From an uncultured Clostridia bacterium (GTDB lineage: Bacteria > Bacillota > Clostridia > Oscillospirales > CAG-272), in contig CANQYV010000008.1 of assembly GCA_947628165.1 (NCBI GenBank), positions 1-38,935 on the forward strand: 38,935 nt of DNA, in the 5' to 3' direction. The translations under genes and the position numbers were made by a program. Positions 1 to 8,400 of this stretch are shown here, in pieces; within the stretch, counting starts at the first letter, position 1, and each line of letters starts with the position of its first letter. The notes below the pieces were generated by a model. The model was not told where the DNA came from, did not search any database, and saw nothing but the letters and a program-made list of their open reading frames with translations.

Positions 1-84
1 TTTTTCCGTGCTCCTTTCCGAAGCGAGCGTAAATCTTATGAAAGGGTATGATATCGGGGTAACTATATCATACAAGAACAAACA

Positions 85-489
85 ATGCTTAAAAGGATCC
101 ATAGCAGAAAGGGCTTCACGCTTGCGGAGCTTCTGATCGTCGTCGCCATCATCGCCATTCTCGTTGCCATCGCGCTCCCGCTCTTCTTTGGCGCGCTCGA
201 CAGCGCAAGAGATGCTACACTTGCCGCAAACAAGAGATCTGTCAAGGCTGCGGCTGTAGCAGCAATATTGAAGGAAGAGAATGTTTCTGAGTTATTCGGT
301 AAAAACGAAGATGGCACAGAAAAAAATGCAATTTATGTCTCGGCTAAAGTCAATAAAACGAATGGCGACATTAGCGGATTGAATTTAAAAGAAACAGCTA
401 CCAAAGAAACAGAAAAGTATAGTGAGTGGCAGAACGACAAGGATGGAAAAATTGTTGTTATGCTTACGAAGACAGAGATAACAGAATAA
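85..489 (+). CDS. type IV pilin-like protein (prepilin N-terminal methylation domain)
   Basis: A 134-residue protein with a class III prepilin signal: a short basic leader (MLKRIHSRKG) followed by FTLAELLIVVAIIAILVAI, so cleavage is expected after Gly10, with Phe11 methylated and Glu15 at the +5 position. One hydrophobic helix (about residues 11-34) is followed by a short hydrophilic domain rich in Lys, Glu and Thr. Such proteins are exported and assembled into type IV pili or pseudopili after PilD-type processing. No pilus assembly gene is in the window. No clear Shine-Dalgarno sequence precedes the ATG. The helix part is GC-rich like the chromosome, while the globular part from about 240 is clearly AT-rich, so the gene looks composite. 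The N-terminal call is secure; the globular domain is not recognised. Confidence 0.85.
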   Translation: MLKRIHSRKGFTLAELLIVVAIIAILVAIALPLFFGALDSARDATLAANKRSVKAAAVAAILKEENVSELFGKNEDGTEKNAIYVSAKVNKTNGDISGLNLKETATKETEKYSEWQNDKDGKIVVMLTKTEITE

Positions 490-496
490 GTCCATT

Positions 497-753
497 CCCG
501 TACATAGGTAGTTCCATACCAGCCCCCGCCGCATAGGGACAAACGGCGGGGACGGGCGTATGCCCACATTACACGACAGCAGCGCGGCGGTGTCAAGGCT
601 GCCGCGAGGCCTATTCCGTATCCGAAAGGGTTGTAAGGATACGGACGGACGAGGACCGACGGTAAAGCCCGGAGGGACGCCCTTTGAAGCGTTTCCCTCC
701 GTGTCGGAACATAGCCCGGCGGGGCATCCTTTTTCGGGATGCCCCGTTTTTTT
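497..753 (+). ncRNA. candidate structured RNA or long structured 3' UTR
   Basis: The 372 bases between the pilin gene and araD have no convincing ORF but dense complementarity. CCCGT (497-501) pairs with ACGGG (552-556) around a GGTA/TACC hairpin and a CCCCGCCG/CGGCGGGG hairpin (524-531 with 544-551). CCGTATCC (616-623) pairs with GGATACGG (637-644). CCGAC (656-660) pairs with GTCGG (703-707) around CGGAGGGA/TCCCTCCG (670-677 with 694-701). An intrinsic terminator closes the region. This may be a free small RNA, a riboswitch-like leader or the 3' UTR of the pilin messenger. I checked from memory for RNase P, tmRNA, SRP and c-di-GMP riboswitch cores and recognised none; 6S RNA cannot be excluded. 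Confidence 0.4.
720..753 (+). terminator. intrinsic terminator
   Basis: A ten-base-pair stem, CGGGGCATCC with GGATGCCCCG, around a short T-rich loop is followed by seven T residues. It ends transcription of the pilin/structured-RNA region before the araD promoter. Confidence 0.85.
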
Positions 754-797
754 ATCCTCAAAAGAGGCTTTCGCCGTCGGGGCGCGCGGCTTTCGTA

Positions 798-826
798 TTG
801 ACATCGGAATGCTTCCGTGATAAAAT
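798..826 (+). promoter_or_regulatory. sigma-A promoter of araD
   Basis: TTGACA (798-803), a 17-nt spacer and TAAAAT (821-826) form a near-consensus housekeeping promoter, 35 nt before the araD start and just after the upstream terminator. Confidence 0.8.
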
Positions 827-861
827 AAAAACAAAGAAAAATCCGTCATCGGAGGCACACT

Positions 862-1566
862 ATGCTTGAAGAACTGAAGGAAAAGGTATATCTCGCAAAT
901 ATGATGCTTGTCGAGTACAAGCTCATCACGTTCACATGGGGCAACGTCAGCGGCATCGACCGCGAGCGCGGGCTCGTCGTCATCAAACCGTCAGGCGTTG
1001 AATATTCGGAGCTGAAGCCCTCCGATCTGCCTGTCCTCGACCTCGAGGGCAACATTGTCGAGGGCGACCTCAGACCGTCGTCGGACACGCCGACGCACCT
1101 CGAGCTCTACCGCAAATTTCCTAACATAGGCGGAGTCACGCACACGCATTCCCAGTGGGCGACGTGCTTTGCACAGGCGGGGCGCGGCATCATCCCCTAC
1201 GGGACGACGCACGGCGACTACTTCGACGGGCTCATCCCCTGCACGCGCAGGATGACGCCGGAGGAGATAGCGGGCGAATACGAGCTCAACACGGGCAAAG
1301 TGATCGTTGAGACGTTCGAGGGACGCGACCCCGACAGGATGCACGCCGTCCTCGTCAATTCGCACGCTCCGTTCACATGGGGCAAGGACGCGAAGGGAAG
1401 CGTTGAGGCTGCCGTCGTGCTCGAGCAGGTCGCGATGATGGCGCTGCACACCGAGATTTTGGCGTCGCACGCCGAGGGCGCGCTCCCGATGCAGGAGGAG
1501 CTTCTGCGCAAGCACTTCGACCGCAAGCACGGACCGAACGCGTACTACGGACAGATAAAGAAATAA
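862..1566 (+). CDS. araD: L-ribulose-5-phosphate 4-epimerase
   Basis: This 234-residue class II aldolase/epimerase should interconvert L-ribulose 5-phosphate and D-xylulose 5-phosphate, feeding L-arabinose carbon into the pentose phosphate pathway in the cytoplasm. Visible family motifs are the phosphate-binding GNVSG near residue 28, the zinc-ligand motif THTHSQWAT near residue 92 and TTHGDYF. Length matches the family (about 230). GGAGG at 851-855 sits seven bases before the ATG. The gene has its own sigma-A promoter and terminator and stands alone: no araA, araB or transporter is adjacent. AraD is closely related to L-fuculose-phosphate aldolase, but the overall sequence fits AraD better. 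Confidence 0.92.
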   Translation: MLEELKEKVYLANMMLVEYKLITFTWGNVSGIDRERGLVVIKPSGVEYSELKPSDLPVLDLEGNIVEGDLRPSSDTPTHLELYRKFPNIGGVTHTHSQWATCFAQAGRGIIPYGTTHGDYFDGLIPCTRRMTPEEIAGEYELNTGKVIVETFEGRDPDRMHAVLVNSHAPFTWGKDAKGSVEAAVVLEQVAMMALHTEILASHAEGALPMQEELLRKHFDRKHGPNAYYGQIKK

Positions 1567-1628
1567 AAAACCAAAGCTTTTTATGGTGGAGGGTCGTCGC
1601 AATGACGCCTCCCCCGTGTGCCCGGGGC

Positions 1629-1675
1629 CGCCGGACAAGGCGTTTAAATTACGCTTTGTCCGGCGAAATTTTTTT
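1629..1675 (+). terminator. intrinsic terminator after araD
   Basis: GCCGGACAAGGCG pairs with CGCTTTGTCCGGC across an AT-rich loop and is followed by a T-rich tract. A second, weaker GC stem (about 1589-1613) lies just upstream. Confidence 0.8.
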
Positions 1676-1682
1676 GAGATCA

Positions 1683-1709
1683 GCGTAACATCTGCAAAAT
1701 AAATTCGTC
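1683..1709 (+). promoter_or_regulatory. ECF-type promoter, probably autoregulatory
   Basis: GCGTAAC (1683-1689), 16 bases, then CGTC (1706-1709) match the general ECF pattern (AAC in the -35 element, CGTC at -10) known for sigma-M/X-type factors. It lies about 40 nt before the ECF sigma gene, which suggests that the factor transcribes its own operon. The motif is seen; the self-regulation is inferred. Confidence 0.5.
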
Positions 1710-1748
1710 TTATATTGCGAGGGAATAAAACCGAAAGGAGGCGGCACT

Positions 1749-2351
1749 GTGGATCGCTTTTCTGACGCCGGGACGTCGGTCGGGAAAAACGGCAAAACAG
1801 ACGACGGGACGATAATATCACTCTTTTGGAAAAGAGACGAGCACGCCGTCGAGGCGACGCGGGAAAAATACGGCAGGCTGTGCCGCTCTGTCGCGAAAAA
1901 CATCGTGGGCGACGAGCGGGACGCGGAGGAATGCGAAAACGACGTCTACGTCAGGCTGTGGAATTCGATCCCGCCGGAGATGCCGGACAACCTGCCCGGT
2001 TTTATATGCCGGATAGCGCGAAATCTCGCGATCGACAAAATAAAGAAGAGCAGGGCGGAGAAAAGGAACGCCGCCGTCAGCCTTATGGGGGAGCTTGAGG
2101 AATGCTTTCCCTCGCGGGACGATGTTGAGACCGTGCTTGACAAAATGGCGCTGACGCGCGCGTTTGAGAGGTTTTTGGCGTCGGAGACGCCGGTGAACAG
2201 GATGATATTCATGAGGCGCTATTTTTACCTCGATTCCACGGGAGACATAGCGAGGCTTATGAAGATGACGGGGAGCGGCGTGCGCGTGTCGCTATATAGA
2301 ATACGGCGCAGGCTCGCAAAATTTCTTGCCGACGAGGGGATGACGATATAG
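1749..2351 (+). CDS. ECF-family RNA polymerase sigma factor
   Basis: A 200-residue sigma-70 family protein with only regions 2 and 4. Region 2 includes the DERDAEECENDVYVRLW helix (core-polymerase binding) and the following promoter-melting segment with FICRIARNLAIDKIKK. Region 4 is a helix-turn-helix, GDIARLMKMTGSGVRVSLYRIRRRL. The start is GTG, chosen because AAAGGAGG (1733-1740 area) is correctly spaced before it. The next gene begins 70 nt downstream and encodes a single-pass membrane protein, the usual clostridial pairing of an ECF factor with a membrane-bound regulator. An ECF-like promoter precedes the gene. The signal sensed is unknown. Confidence 0.9.
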   Translation: MDRFSDAGTSVGKNGKTDDGTIISLFWKRDEHAVEATREKYGRLCRSVAKNIVGDERDAEECENDVYVRLWNSIPPEMPDNLPGFICRIARNLAIDKIKKSRAEKRNAAVSLMGELEECFPSRDDVETVLDKMALTRAFERFLASETPVNRMIFMRRYFYLDSTGDIARLMKMTGSGVRVSLYRIRRRLAKFLADEGMTI

Positions 2352-2421
2352 TTATGCGGATGCATAACAAAATGCGAAAATGTTATGCAAGCGCAGAAAA
2401 TACCGGGGAGGGAGTGAGTAT

Positions 2422-3723
2422 ATGAAAAACACTGAAGGCGGCAGCGAGAGGCGCGAGATGATACTTGACGCGCTCGGCGGCGTGAACGCATATCTTGTGG
2501 AGGAATCCATAGCGGACGGCAATCAGATGCGGGACAGAAGGCGTTCGCGGCTTTTGACCATAGCGGCGTCGGCGGCGCTGTTTTTGCTGACGGGTACTGT
2601 CGCGCTTATTTCCGGCGGTGTGCTGAGTCTGACGGGCGGTCCCGGCAGATTCGCGCACGGGGTGCCGGGCACGGAAGATATGACAGAGACTGCGGAGGTG
2701 ACAAAGATCCCGGTTTTGATAGACATTACGGATATGGAAGTGACGCCGAATGGACTTATATGCCGCATGTACGACGACCACGCCGTCGCGATTGGCATGG
2801 ATAATGATGACATAATTGAGATCCCGGAAAAAATCAAAGGCGTTCCGATTACGGAAATTGCCGAAGGCGCGTTTGACGGCGCTAAGGTAGAGGAAAAGAG
2901 GCTGATTTGCAGCGTTAACTCAAAGGTGTTTGATGAGGCGCGCGAATACGCAGAGAAAAACGGTCTTGTCTTCATCGAGTACGGAAGCGGGAAAAAGCCC
3001 GGCCACTTCTACCCCGATTTTATTGAAAATCTCGAGTGGCACGAGCGCGACAGGACGGGCGACAGGTTTTTGGCGGAGGACGACAACGCGGAGATCTCGG
3101 TGCTTGTGAAGGAATACGTTTCGGGAAACGAAGAGAACGCGGATGAGCTTATGCGCCGTGTGCTTTTCCGCTACGCAAGCGTGAACATGCTTGCGTCATA
3201 CTCCACGAGCAGCGAATCATTCCGGTATTATGTCAGTGACCCCGCGGATCAATATGGAGACGAGATGACGGACTATGACAGATATGATGTTTATTTAGAG
3301 AACGAAGAATCAGGGGACAGTTATGCTGCATACAGGTTTGCATACGGCAGCATCACGACATACGGGGAGCTTGAAGATTATGTAAAGCTGTTCTACACGG
3401 AAGATAAGGCGGAGGCGTTCCTCGACGATACGGTCGCGGACATTGAGGGCGAGGCGTATATACAATACACCGGCATGGGATATTTGGAACTTTGTGTAAA
3501 CCCTGTCTTTTCGCTCGAAGTCACGGCGGAAAAAATAACGCTGCACGAAAAGCGCGAGGTTTTGGACAACGACGTAGATTTAGGCGGCGAATTCACGGGA
3601 GAATATACAGACAGTGAATTTGTGCTCGAGCTCCACGACGGAAAATGGCAGGCCCCGTATGAGCCGTTGGTGATGGTAAATTATCTCGACATACCGAAGG
3701 TGTACGATTCGCTCTACAGCTGA
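2422..3723 (+). CDS. membrane-anchored ECF partner protein with LRR_5-like segment (putative anti-sigma factor)
   Basis: This 433-residue protein has a short charged cytoplasmic part (about 1-42), one membrane helix (about 43-70, LLTIAASAALFLLTGTVALI) and a large exported domain. Residues about 95-180 resemble one BspA-type leucine-rich repeat (GVPITEIAEGAF, later AREYAEKNGLVFIEYG). The remainder is acidic and unrecognised. The ATG follows GGAGGGAG; an upstream in-frame ATG lacks a ribosome site. Position directly after an ECF sigma gene and the in-out topology suggest an anti-sigma or signal-receiving role, but no ZAS-type zinc motif is visible, so this is inferred from context. GC content falls in parts of the exported domain. 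Confidence 0.65.
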   Translation: MKNTEGGSERREMILDALGGVNAYLVEESIADGNQMRDRRRSRLLTIAASAALFLLTGTVALISGGVLSLTGGPGRFAHGVPGTEDMTETAEVTKIPVLIDITDMEVTPNGLICRMYDDHAVAIGMDNDDIIEIPEKIKGVPITEIAEGAFDGAKVEEKRLICSVNSKVFDEAREYAEKNGLVFIEYGSGKKPGHFYPDFIENLEWHERDRTGDRFLAEDDNAEISVLVKEYVSGNEENADELMRRVLFRYASVNMLASYSTSSESFRYYVSDPADQYGDEMTDYDRYDVYLENEESGDSYAAYRFAYGSITTYGELEDYVKLFYTEDKAEAFLDDTVADIEGEAYIQYTGMGYLELCVNPVFSLEVTAEKITLHEKREVLDNDVDLGGEFTGEYTDSEFVLELHDGKWQAPYEPLVMVNYLDIPKVYDSLYS

Positions 3724-3737
3724 GACAATAACATAAT

Positions 3738-3777
3738 AAGCGCGCCGCGGTATCGCCGCGGCGCGCTTGTTGTTGTT
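3738..3777. terminator. bidirectional intrinsic terminator
   Basis: A 13-base-pair perfect stem (AAGCGCGCCGCGG, 3738-3750, with 3756-3768) and a five-base loop are followed by a T/G tract on the plus strand. It separates the convergent ECF operon and GH31 gene. Confidence 0.85.
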
Positions 3778-3780
3778 TCG

Positions 3781-6084
3781 TCAGTTGACAAATCTGTATC
3801 TTAGTTCGTGCTTATATTTTTGCTTCCCCGTCACGCTTTCGCAGATATGACCCGTTTTGTCGTCATAGAATATGGCGGTCATGGCGTATTCGCCCGCTTC
3901 GTATCCGTAGCCGTCGCCCGAGTCCTCGTAGAGGGTGAATTTCCCGTCGGCGCCTCTGTATACGGCGACATCATACGGCTCGTCGGGAATGTCCGCCGTC
4001 GACCGCGTAACCTTTGAAAACGGGATAACAGCGCCCGCGCGGACGAAAAGAGGGATGTGCTCTATCGTCAGCCGGACCGTGACGGTCCTATGTCCGCCGT
4101 AATATTCGCCGGTGAAAAAGTCGTACCAGCCGCCGCGCGGCAGATATATTTCCGCATATTTATCCCCGCCGGGTATCTGCTTGCCGCCCGCCTCGTAGAG
4201 TATAGGTCTTGTCACGGGGCAGACGAGAAATTCGTGACCGAAGATATATTCCTCGGTATGAGCGAGGCACCGTTCGTCGTCGGGGAATTCGAGCGCGAGC
4301 GGGCGGAGCATCATCTCGCCGCCGAACGTGACCTTTGCCGAGACGGAGTAAAAGTACGGGACAAGGCTGTAGCGCAGGCGTATCGCCGACTCTATCGCGT
4401 CGTAAAAAACGGTTCCCGGCTCGCCGAAACACCATATTTCGCGGGGCGTGTCCGCCCCGTGCGAGCGGAGCATCGGTGTGAACACGGAAAACTGCATCCA
4501 GCGCGTGTAGAGCTCGCGGTAACCGGGGTCGTCCGTGCCGTCGTCAAATTCTCCGGCGCGGTACCACTCGCGCTTGTTTCGGACAAAGAACGCGCCGATG
4601 TCGGCGTTCCAGTACGCCATGCCGCAGGAGACGTAATTCTGCATGATATGGACCTGCCGGCGCAGCGTTTCCCAGCTTGCCGAAATGTCCCCGGACCATA
4701 CGACCGTGCCGTATCTGTGCTGACCGATAAACGCCGACCGCGTCAGATTTATGACGCGCTTTGCGGATGTTCTTCTGCGCTGTTCTTCGTAAATTCCCTT
4801 AGAATGAAAGAGAGAATATGCATTTATGACGCCGTCGTCGATGTATTTTTTGAACTCGCCGACGGAGAGTGCCATGCTTTCATCGGGCGGGAGGCGATTT
4901 TCCCCGCGCCACACCGTGTCGTAGGGCTCTGTGGAGTCGCACCACCAGCCGTCTATGCCGTAGGAGAAAAGCCCGTCAAACGCCTGCCTTGCATAGATGG
5001 CGCGCCCGTCCTCGGAGAACGCGTCGTATACGGAGCCGTCCCCGAGCAGAAGCCCCGCGTCTTCAAATTCACGCCTGTCGGGGGAGTTTCCCGTCATGTT
5101 CGGCCAAACGGAGATAATGAGGCGGATGTTTTGTTTGTGCAGGGCGTCCGTCATTCCTTTCGGGTCGGGATATCTGTCGGGGTCGAAATGCTTGTCTCCC
5201 CACATGCCGTCGCGCCAGTACATCCAGTCCTGCACGATGCAGTCGAGAGGGACGCCGCGCCGCCTGTATGCTGCGGCGACGGACAAAAGCTCCTCCGCCG
5301 TTTTGTACCGCTCCTTTGACTGTATGTATCCGAACGCCCACCTCGGCAAGAGCGGCGTCTCTCCCCACAAACGGCGAAGCTCGCGGCACACGTCGTCAAA
5401 GCCGTCGCCGGCGATGAAGTAGTAGTCGAGGGCGTCGACGGAATCAAAATATATTTCGGCGCGCGAGCCCGAACGCGCGTCAAACGTCATCAGGGACGCG
5501 CAGTTGAAGATGTATGCGTACCCCTTCGACGAGACGAAGACGGGAATCGCGATTCGCATATTTTCCTGATAGAGAGGATAAAAATTGCCCCTGAGCGAGG
5601 AATGCCCTTCTTCGTGGCTGCCGAGCCCGAAAAGAGCCTCGGATTCGTCAAAATCGACCGTCATTTTCGCGTGACTCGACGTCCGCACGAAAACGTCGTC
5701 CCCGCCGACGGAAGAGCTTCTTATCCCGTCCGTCGTCTCCCTTATCTCCGTCCTCCCGCCGATATTGCGGTAAACATTATATTCCTCAAGCGATTTTCCG
5801 TGCTCGCGGGAGAGGGGAACGCCGCGCGCGGCGTATGAGACGTCAAGGCTGCCCGCGCCTACATCGAGGGCGATATATCCCGTGTTTATATGGAAAAAGC
5901 CGCCGGACTCGTCCTCGGTGACGGAGGTGCCGGATATTTCGTCGGGGTCGGGACAAAAGCCCGCAGCCGTAAGAGGCTGCGGGACATTCCCTTCCGGGAA
6001 AAAGGTGATATGCGCCGTCTTTTCGTCAAAGAACGAAACACGCAGGCTTTTTTGGTTGACGGAAAAAGTAAACGAATTTTTCAT
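3781..6084 (-). CDS. glycoside hydrolase family 31 (alpha-xylosidase/alpha-glucosidase type)
   Basis: A 767-residue GH31 enzyme, a retaining alpha-glycosidase. It has an N-terminal beta-sandwich, a (beta/alpha)8 barrel starting near residue 248 (PRWAFGYIQSKERY), the segment QDWMYWRDGMWG near 285 and the nucleophile Asp383 in GWWCDSTEP. A C-terminal DUF5110-like beta domain (YEDSGDGYGYEAGEY) ends the protein. The QDW/WG/FDPDRYPDP pattern resembles bacterial alpha-xylosidases more than maltases, but substrate cannot be settled from sequence. There is no signal peptide, so it should act in the cytoplasm on imported oligosaccharides. The start lies 11 nt after the stop of the CNNM/CorC gene, so the two are probably cotranscribed; the ribosome site is weak. 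Confidence 0.9.
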   Translation of the reverse strand: MKNSFTFSVNQKSLRVSFFDEKTAHITFFPEGNVPQPLTAAGFCPDPDEISGTSVTEDESGGFFHINTGYIALDVGAGSLDVSYAARGVPLSREHGKSLEEYNVYRNIGGRTEIRETTDGIRSSSVGGDDVFVRTSSHAKMTVDFDESEALFGLGSHEEGHSSLRGNFYPLYQENMRIAIPVFVSSKGYAYIFNCASLMTFDARSGSRAEIYFDSVDALDYYFIAGDGFDDVCRELRRLWGETPLLPRWAFGYIQSKERYKTAEELLSVAAAYRRRGVPLDCIVQDWMYWRDGMWGDKHFDPDRYPDPKGMTDALHKQNIRLIISVWPNMTGNSPDRREFEDAGLLLGDGSVYDAFSEDGRAIYARQAFDGLFSYGIDGWWCDSTEPYDTVWRGENRLPPDESMALSVGEFKKYIDDGVINAYSLFHSKGIYEEQRRRTSAKRVINLTRSAFIGQHRYGTVVWSGDISASWETLRRQVHIMQNYVSCGMAYWNADIGAFFVRNKREWYRAGEFDDGTDDPGYRELYTRWMQFSVFTPMLRSHGADTPREIWCFGEPGTVFYDAIESAIRLRYSLVPYFYSVSAKVTFGGEMMLRPLALEFPDDERCLAHTEEYIFGHEFLVCPVTRPILYEAGGKQIPGGDKYAEIYLPRGGWYDFFTGEYYGGHRTVTVRLTIEHIPLFVRAGAVIPFSKVTRSTADIPDEPYDVAVYRGADGKFTLYEDSGDGYGYEAGEYAMTAIFYDDKTGHICESVTGKQKYKHELRYRFVN

Positions 6085-6095
6085 AGGGGACGCGC

Positions 6096-7490
6096 CTATT
6101 CTTCTTTTTCATCCTTGTCTTTGTCTTTGTCTTTGTCTTTCTCTTTGTCTTTGTCCTCGGCGGGCTCCTCGTCCGCCTCCTTTATCGGCGTGACCGTCGC
6201 CCATTCGACACGTCTGTCTGCAAAGACCTCGACCTGTATGTCGAGACCGAACGCCGTGACGTGCGGGCGCTCGCCGTCGTCGGGAATGAGGGAGAGGGAG
6301 GAGAAGACAAGGCCGCCGAGCGTGTCGTATTCCTCGTAGACCTCGTCGTCGAACTCGACGCCTATCGTTTCGGACAGCGTTTCGAGGTCGACGGAGCCCG
6401 CGACGCGCCAGCTGCCGTTCCCGAGGTCTTCTATCGGGGCGGGCTCGCGCTCGTCAAACTCGTCGTAAATGTTTCCGAATATCTCCTCGAGCAGGTCCTC
6501 CATCGTGACAAGGCCGCTCGTGCCGCCGTATTCGTCGAGCACTATCGCCATGTGTATCTTGCTCTTCTGCATCTCGCGGAAGAGGACGTCGGCGCGGACG
6601 CGCTCGGGGGTGAAGATCGGGTCGTGGATGAGCTCGGACAGCGGCTTCGGCTCGGGGGACATGCGGTTCAGAAGATACTCGCGCGTGTAGAGGATGCCGG
6701 TGACGTTGTCTATATCGTCCTCGTAAACGGGGATGCGGGAAAAGCCCGTCTCGCGGATGAGACGGTCTATCTCCTCCGGCTCCTCGGTTATATCGATAGC
6801 CTCCATGTCAGTCCTGTGCGTCATGACGTCGGACGCCGTGACGTCGGAGAAATCGAAGACGTTTTCTATCATTTCCTTTTCGGTCGCCTCGATAGTGCCG
6901 GATTCCTCGCCGGCGTCTATCATGTCGCGTATCTCGTCCTCGGTGACGTTGTCAAGCTCTTCGGGCTTGACGCCGAAGAGGGAGATTATCGCGCCGGTGA
7001 CGGCGGAAGAAAACGCCGTGAACGGGCGCAGGATGAGAAGGCACGGGCGCGAGACGAAGTGGGCGGCGGAGAACGCGGCGCCCGGATTGTGCTCCGCCAG
7101 AAGGCGGGGCAGCGTGACGCCAAGGGTAAAATATATTATGCCCGCCGCAAGCGACAGGAGCAGCGCGAAAAATATGATGAGCCACACGCCTGCGTCCGGC
7201 AGGGCGGATTTTATCGTCGGCAGGATCGCGGTGACAAACGAGATGCTGCCGAGAGAGAATGACAAAAGCATGGCGAAGAGCGCGTCGCGCTCTATTTTGA
7301 CCGAATGCTCCATCGCGGAAAGCAGGCGCGCGGCGCGGCGCGACGTGCGCTTGTCGCCGTCGTCCGCCTCCTTGCGAAGGCTCGATTCGACGCCCTCGCG
7401 CACAGCGTGGTACGTCAGCGAAAACATCCAGGTAAGAACGCCAAATAAAACATAAAGCAGAATGTATGTATACAAATGACCGTCAGGCAC
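6096..7490 (-). CDS. CNNM/CorC (HlyC-type) membrane protein with CBS domains
   Basis: A 464-residue member of the DUF21-CBS-CorC_HlyC family, implicated in divalent cation (Mg/Co) transport or homeostasis. The N-terminal 165 residues hold about four membrane helices. Two CBS motifs follow (GFSRIPVYEDDIDNVTGILY and AIVLDEYGGTSGLVTMEDLLEEI), then the CorC_HlyC domain. I chose GTG at 7490: AACGGAGG lies eight bases upstream, whereas an in-frame TTG at 7532 lies essentially at the predicted transcription start. The C-terminus ends in a charged Lys/Asp/Glu tail encoded by a hexanucleotide repeat. Loop 1 of DUF21 is short. The function of the GH31 partner downstream does not obviously relate. Confidence 0.88.
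   Translation of the reverse strand: MPDGHLYTYILLYVLFGVLTWMFSLTYHAVREGVESSLRKEADDGDKRTSRRAARLLSAMEHSVKIERDALFAMLLSFSLGSISFVTAILPTIKSALPDAGVWLIIFFALLLSLAAGIIYFTLGVTLPRLLAEHNPGAAFSAAHFVSRPCLLILRPFTAFSSAVTGAIISLFGVKPEELDNVTEDEIRDMIDAGEESGTIEATEKEMIENVFDFSDVTASDVMTHRTDMEAIDITEEPEEIDRLIRETGFSRIPVYEDDIDNVTGILYTREYLLNRMSPEPKPLSELIHDPIFTPERVRADVLFREMQKSKIHMAIVLDEYGGTSGLVTMEDLLEEIFGNIYDEFDEREPAPIEDLGNGSWRVAGSVDLETLSETIGVEFDDEVYEEYDTLGGLVFSSLSLIPDDGERPHVTAFGLDIQVEVFADRRVEWATVTPIKEADEEPAEDKDKEKDKDKDKDKDEKEE
6114..6155. repeat. hexanucleotide tandem repeat in the CNNM/CorC gene 3' end
   Basis: About seven near-identical GTCTTT units on the plus strand encode alternating Lys-Asp (and Lys-Glu) in the last residues of the CNNM/CorC protein. 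As the unit is six bases, slippage would change tail length without changing frame. Confidence 0.85.
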
Positions 7491-7537
7491 AAAAAGGTCC
7501 TCCGTTTCTCCGTGCCGCGGAAAACTATTCAAAGGAT

Positions 7538-7566
7538 ATTATATAGCGGACGCGTGTGTTTGTCAA
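7538..7566 (-). promoter_or_regulatory. consensus sigma-A promoter for the CNNM/GH31 operon
   Basis: On the minus strand TTGACA (7566-7561), a 17-nt spacer and TATAAT (7543-7538) are a perfect consensus. The predicted start near 7531 leaves a 40-nt leader to the GTG at 7490 and helps decide that start. Confidence 0.9.
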
Positions 7567-7599
7567 GCGCGCCGCCTGCCCGATATGCGTTTTTCGGCA

Positions 7600-7649
7600 G
7601 AAAACAAAAGAAAATGCCGGAGGGACGCGAATAAACCTCCCTCCGGCAT
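7600..7649 (-). terminator. intrinsic terminator after the small lipoprotein gene
   Basis: ATGCCGGAGGGA (7614-7625) pairs with TCCCTCCGGCAT (7638-7649). On the minus strand the stem is followed by a T-rich run. Confidence 0.75.
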
Positions 7650-7670
7650 ATTTTTATATTGCGGCTCCGC
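7645..7670. repeat. direct repeat, left copy (matches 8451-8475)
   Basis: This stretch repeats, with one extra T, the end of the mazF gene and the start of its terminator (8451-8475). The two copies flank the small lipoprotein gene in direct orientation. Confidence 0.75.
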
Positions 7671-7712
7671 TCTGATGATGCAGGATAATCCCGCAGAAGA
7701 GCGTTAGTTAAA

Positions 7713-8267
7713 CTATGCCTGATCCGGAGACGCCAATACCGGACCGTCGATCTCGATGCCTAAAACGCAGGGGTCTGCCGACAGTTTCCTCAGCGCCTCG
7801 GCACTTATGTCCCTGACTTTTACGGTCAAACAGACGCTGCTGACAAACGCCGAGCCTTTTTCTTGATATGTCGAAATATGACTGGAGTTCATATACTCAA
7901 GATCTAAGTCCTTGGCTTTTGTCCCTTCCTCAAATGTAATTGTGAAATAAAGCGCCGGGGGTTCATACATATCATCAGATAAAACCTGACTGTAAGATAT
8001 CAGCCCGTTGAGCAGCTTCTCGACGTCTTTATCGCTTTGCGGCACCATGGTCAGCCCGTATCTATCATATAATTCATTATGGGTTTTTGTCGTTATCTTC
8101 TGACACTCAAAACCGACAACACCGGGCTCGACGGTGACGGGTTCAAATGTTTCGCGCCGCTTTTGTTCCGCCTTGTATTCTGTTTTTGAAGCGCAGGATG
8201 TGATCACGGTCGAAAAAACCGTGACGAGGCACAATAAGACAAGTATCGCCTGAGTTTTCTTCATCAT
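7713..8267 (-). CDS. small lipoprotein of unknown function
   Basis: A 184-residue protein with a lipoprotein signal (MMKKTQAILVLLCLVTVFSTVITSC), the lipobox Cys at residue 25 and a mature part that should sit on the outer face of the membrane. The ATG at 8267 follows AAGGA at good spacing; a further upstream ATG lacks one. I do not recognise the mature domain. The gene is more AT-rich than its neighbours and lies between two 25-bp direct repeats made of the mazF tail and terminator, suggesting arrival by duplication or insertion. It could not be assigned a role from neighbours. Confidence 0.75.
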   Translation of the reverse strand: MMKKTQAILVLLCLVTVFSTVITSCASKTEYKAEQKRRETFEPVTVEPGVVGFECQKITTKTHNELYDRYGLTMVPQSDKDVEKLLNGLISYSQVLSDDMYEPPALYFTITFEEGTKAKDLDLEYMNSSHISTYQEKGSAFVSSVCLTVKVRDISAEALRKLSADPCVLGIEIDGPVLASPDQA

Positions 8268-8400
8268 GGCTGTGTTCCTTCCGCAAGCCACCCCCGACGG
8301 AGTATGAAGCACATCGTAGGGGAGAGACCTGCAAAAAAAGCTTTATTATACATTTATTTTATCAAATTTTTGAATGTCCGTCAATACACAAGAGCCTGTT

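Noticed and set aside
560-710. c-di-GMP or glmS-type RNA in the region after the pilin gene
   Set aside because: Short stretches such as GACGGTAAAGCC resemble parts of known motifs, but the required conserved cores and order are missing.
7491-7532. TTG start giving a 478-residue CNNM/CorC protein
   Set aside because: The perfect promoter places the transcript start at about 7531, so the TTG would have no leader or ribosome site.
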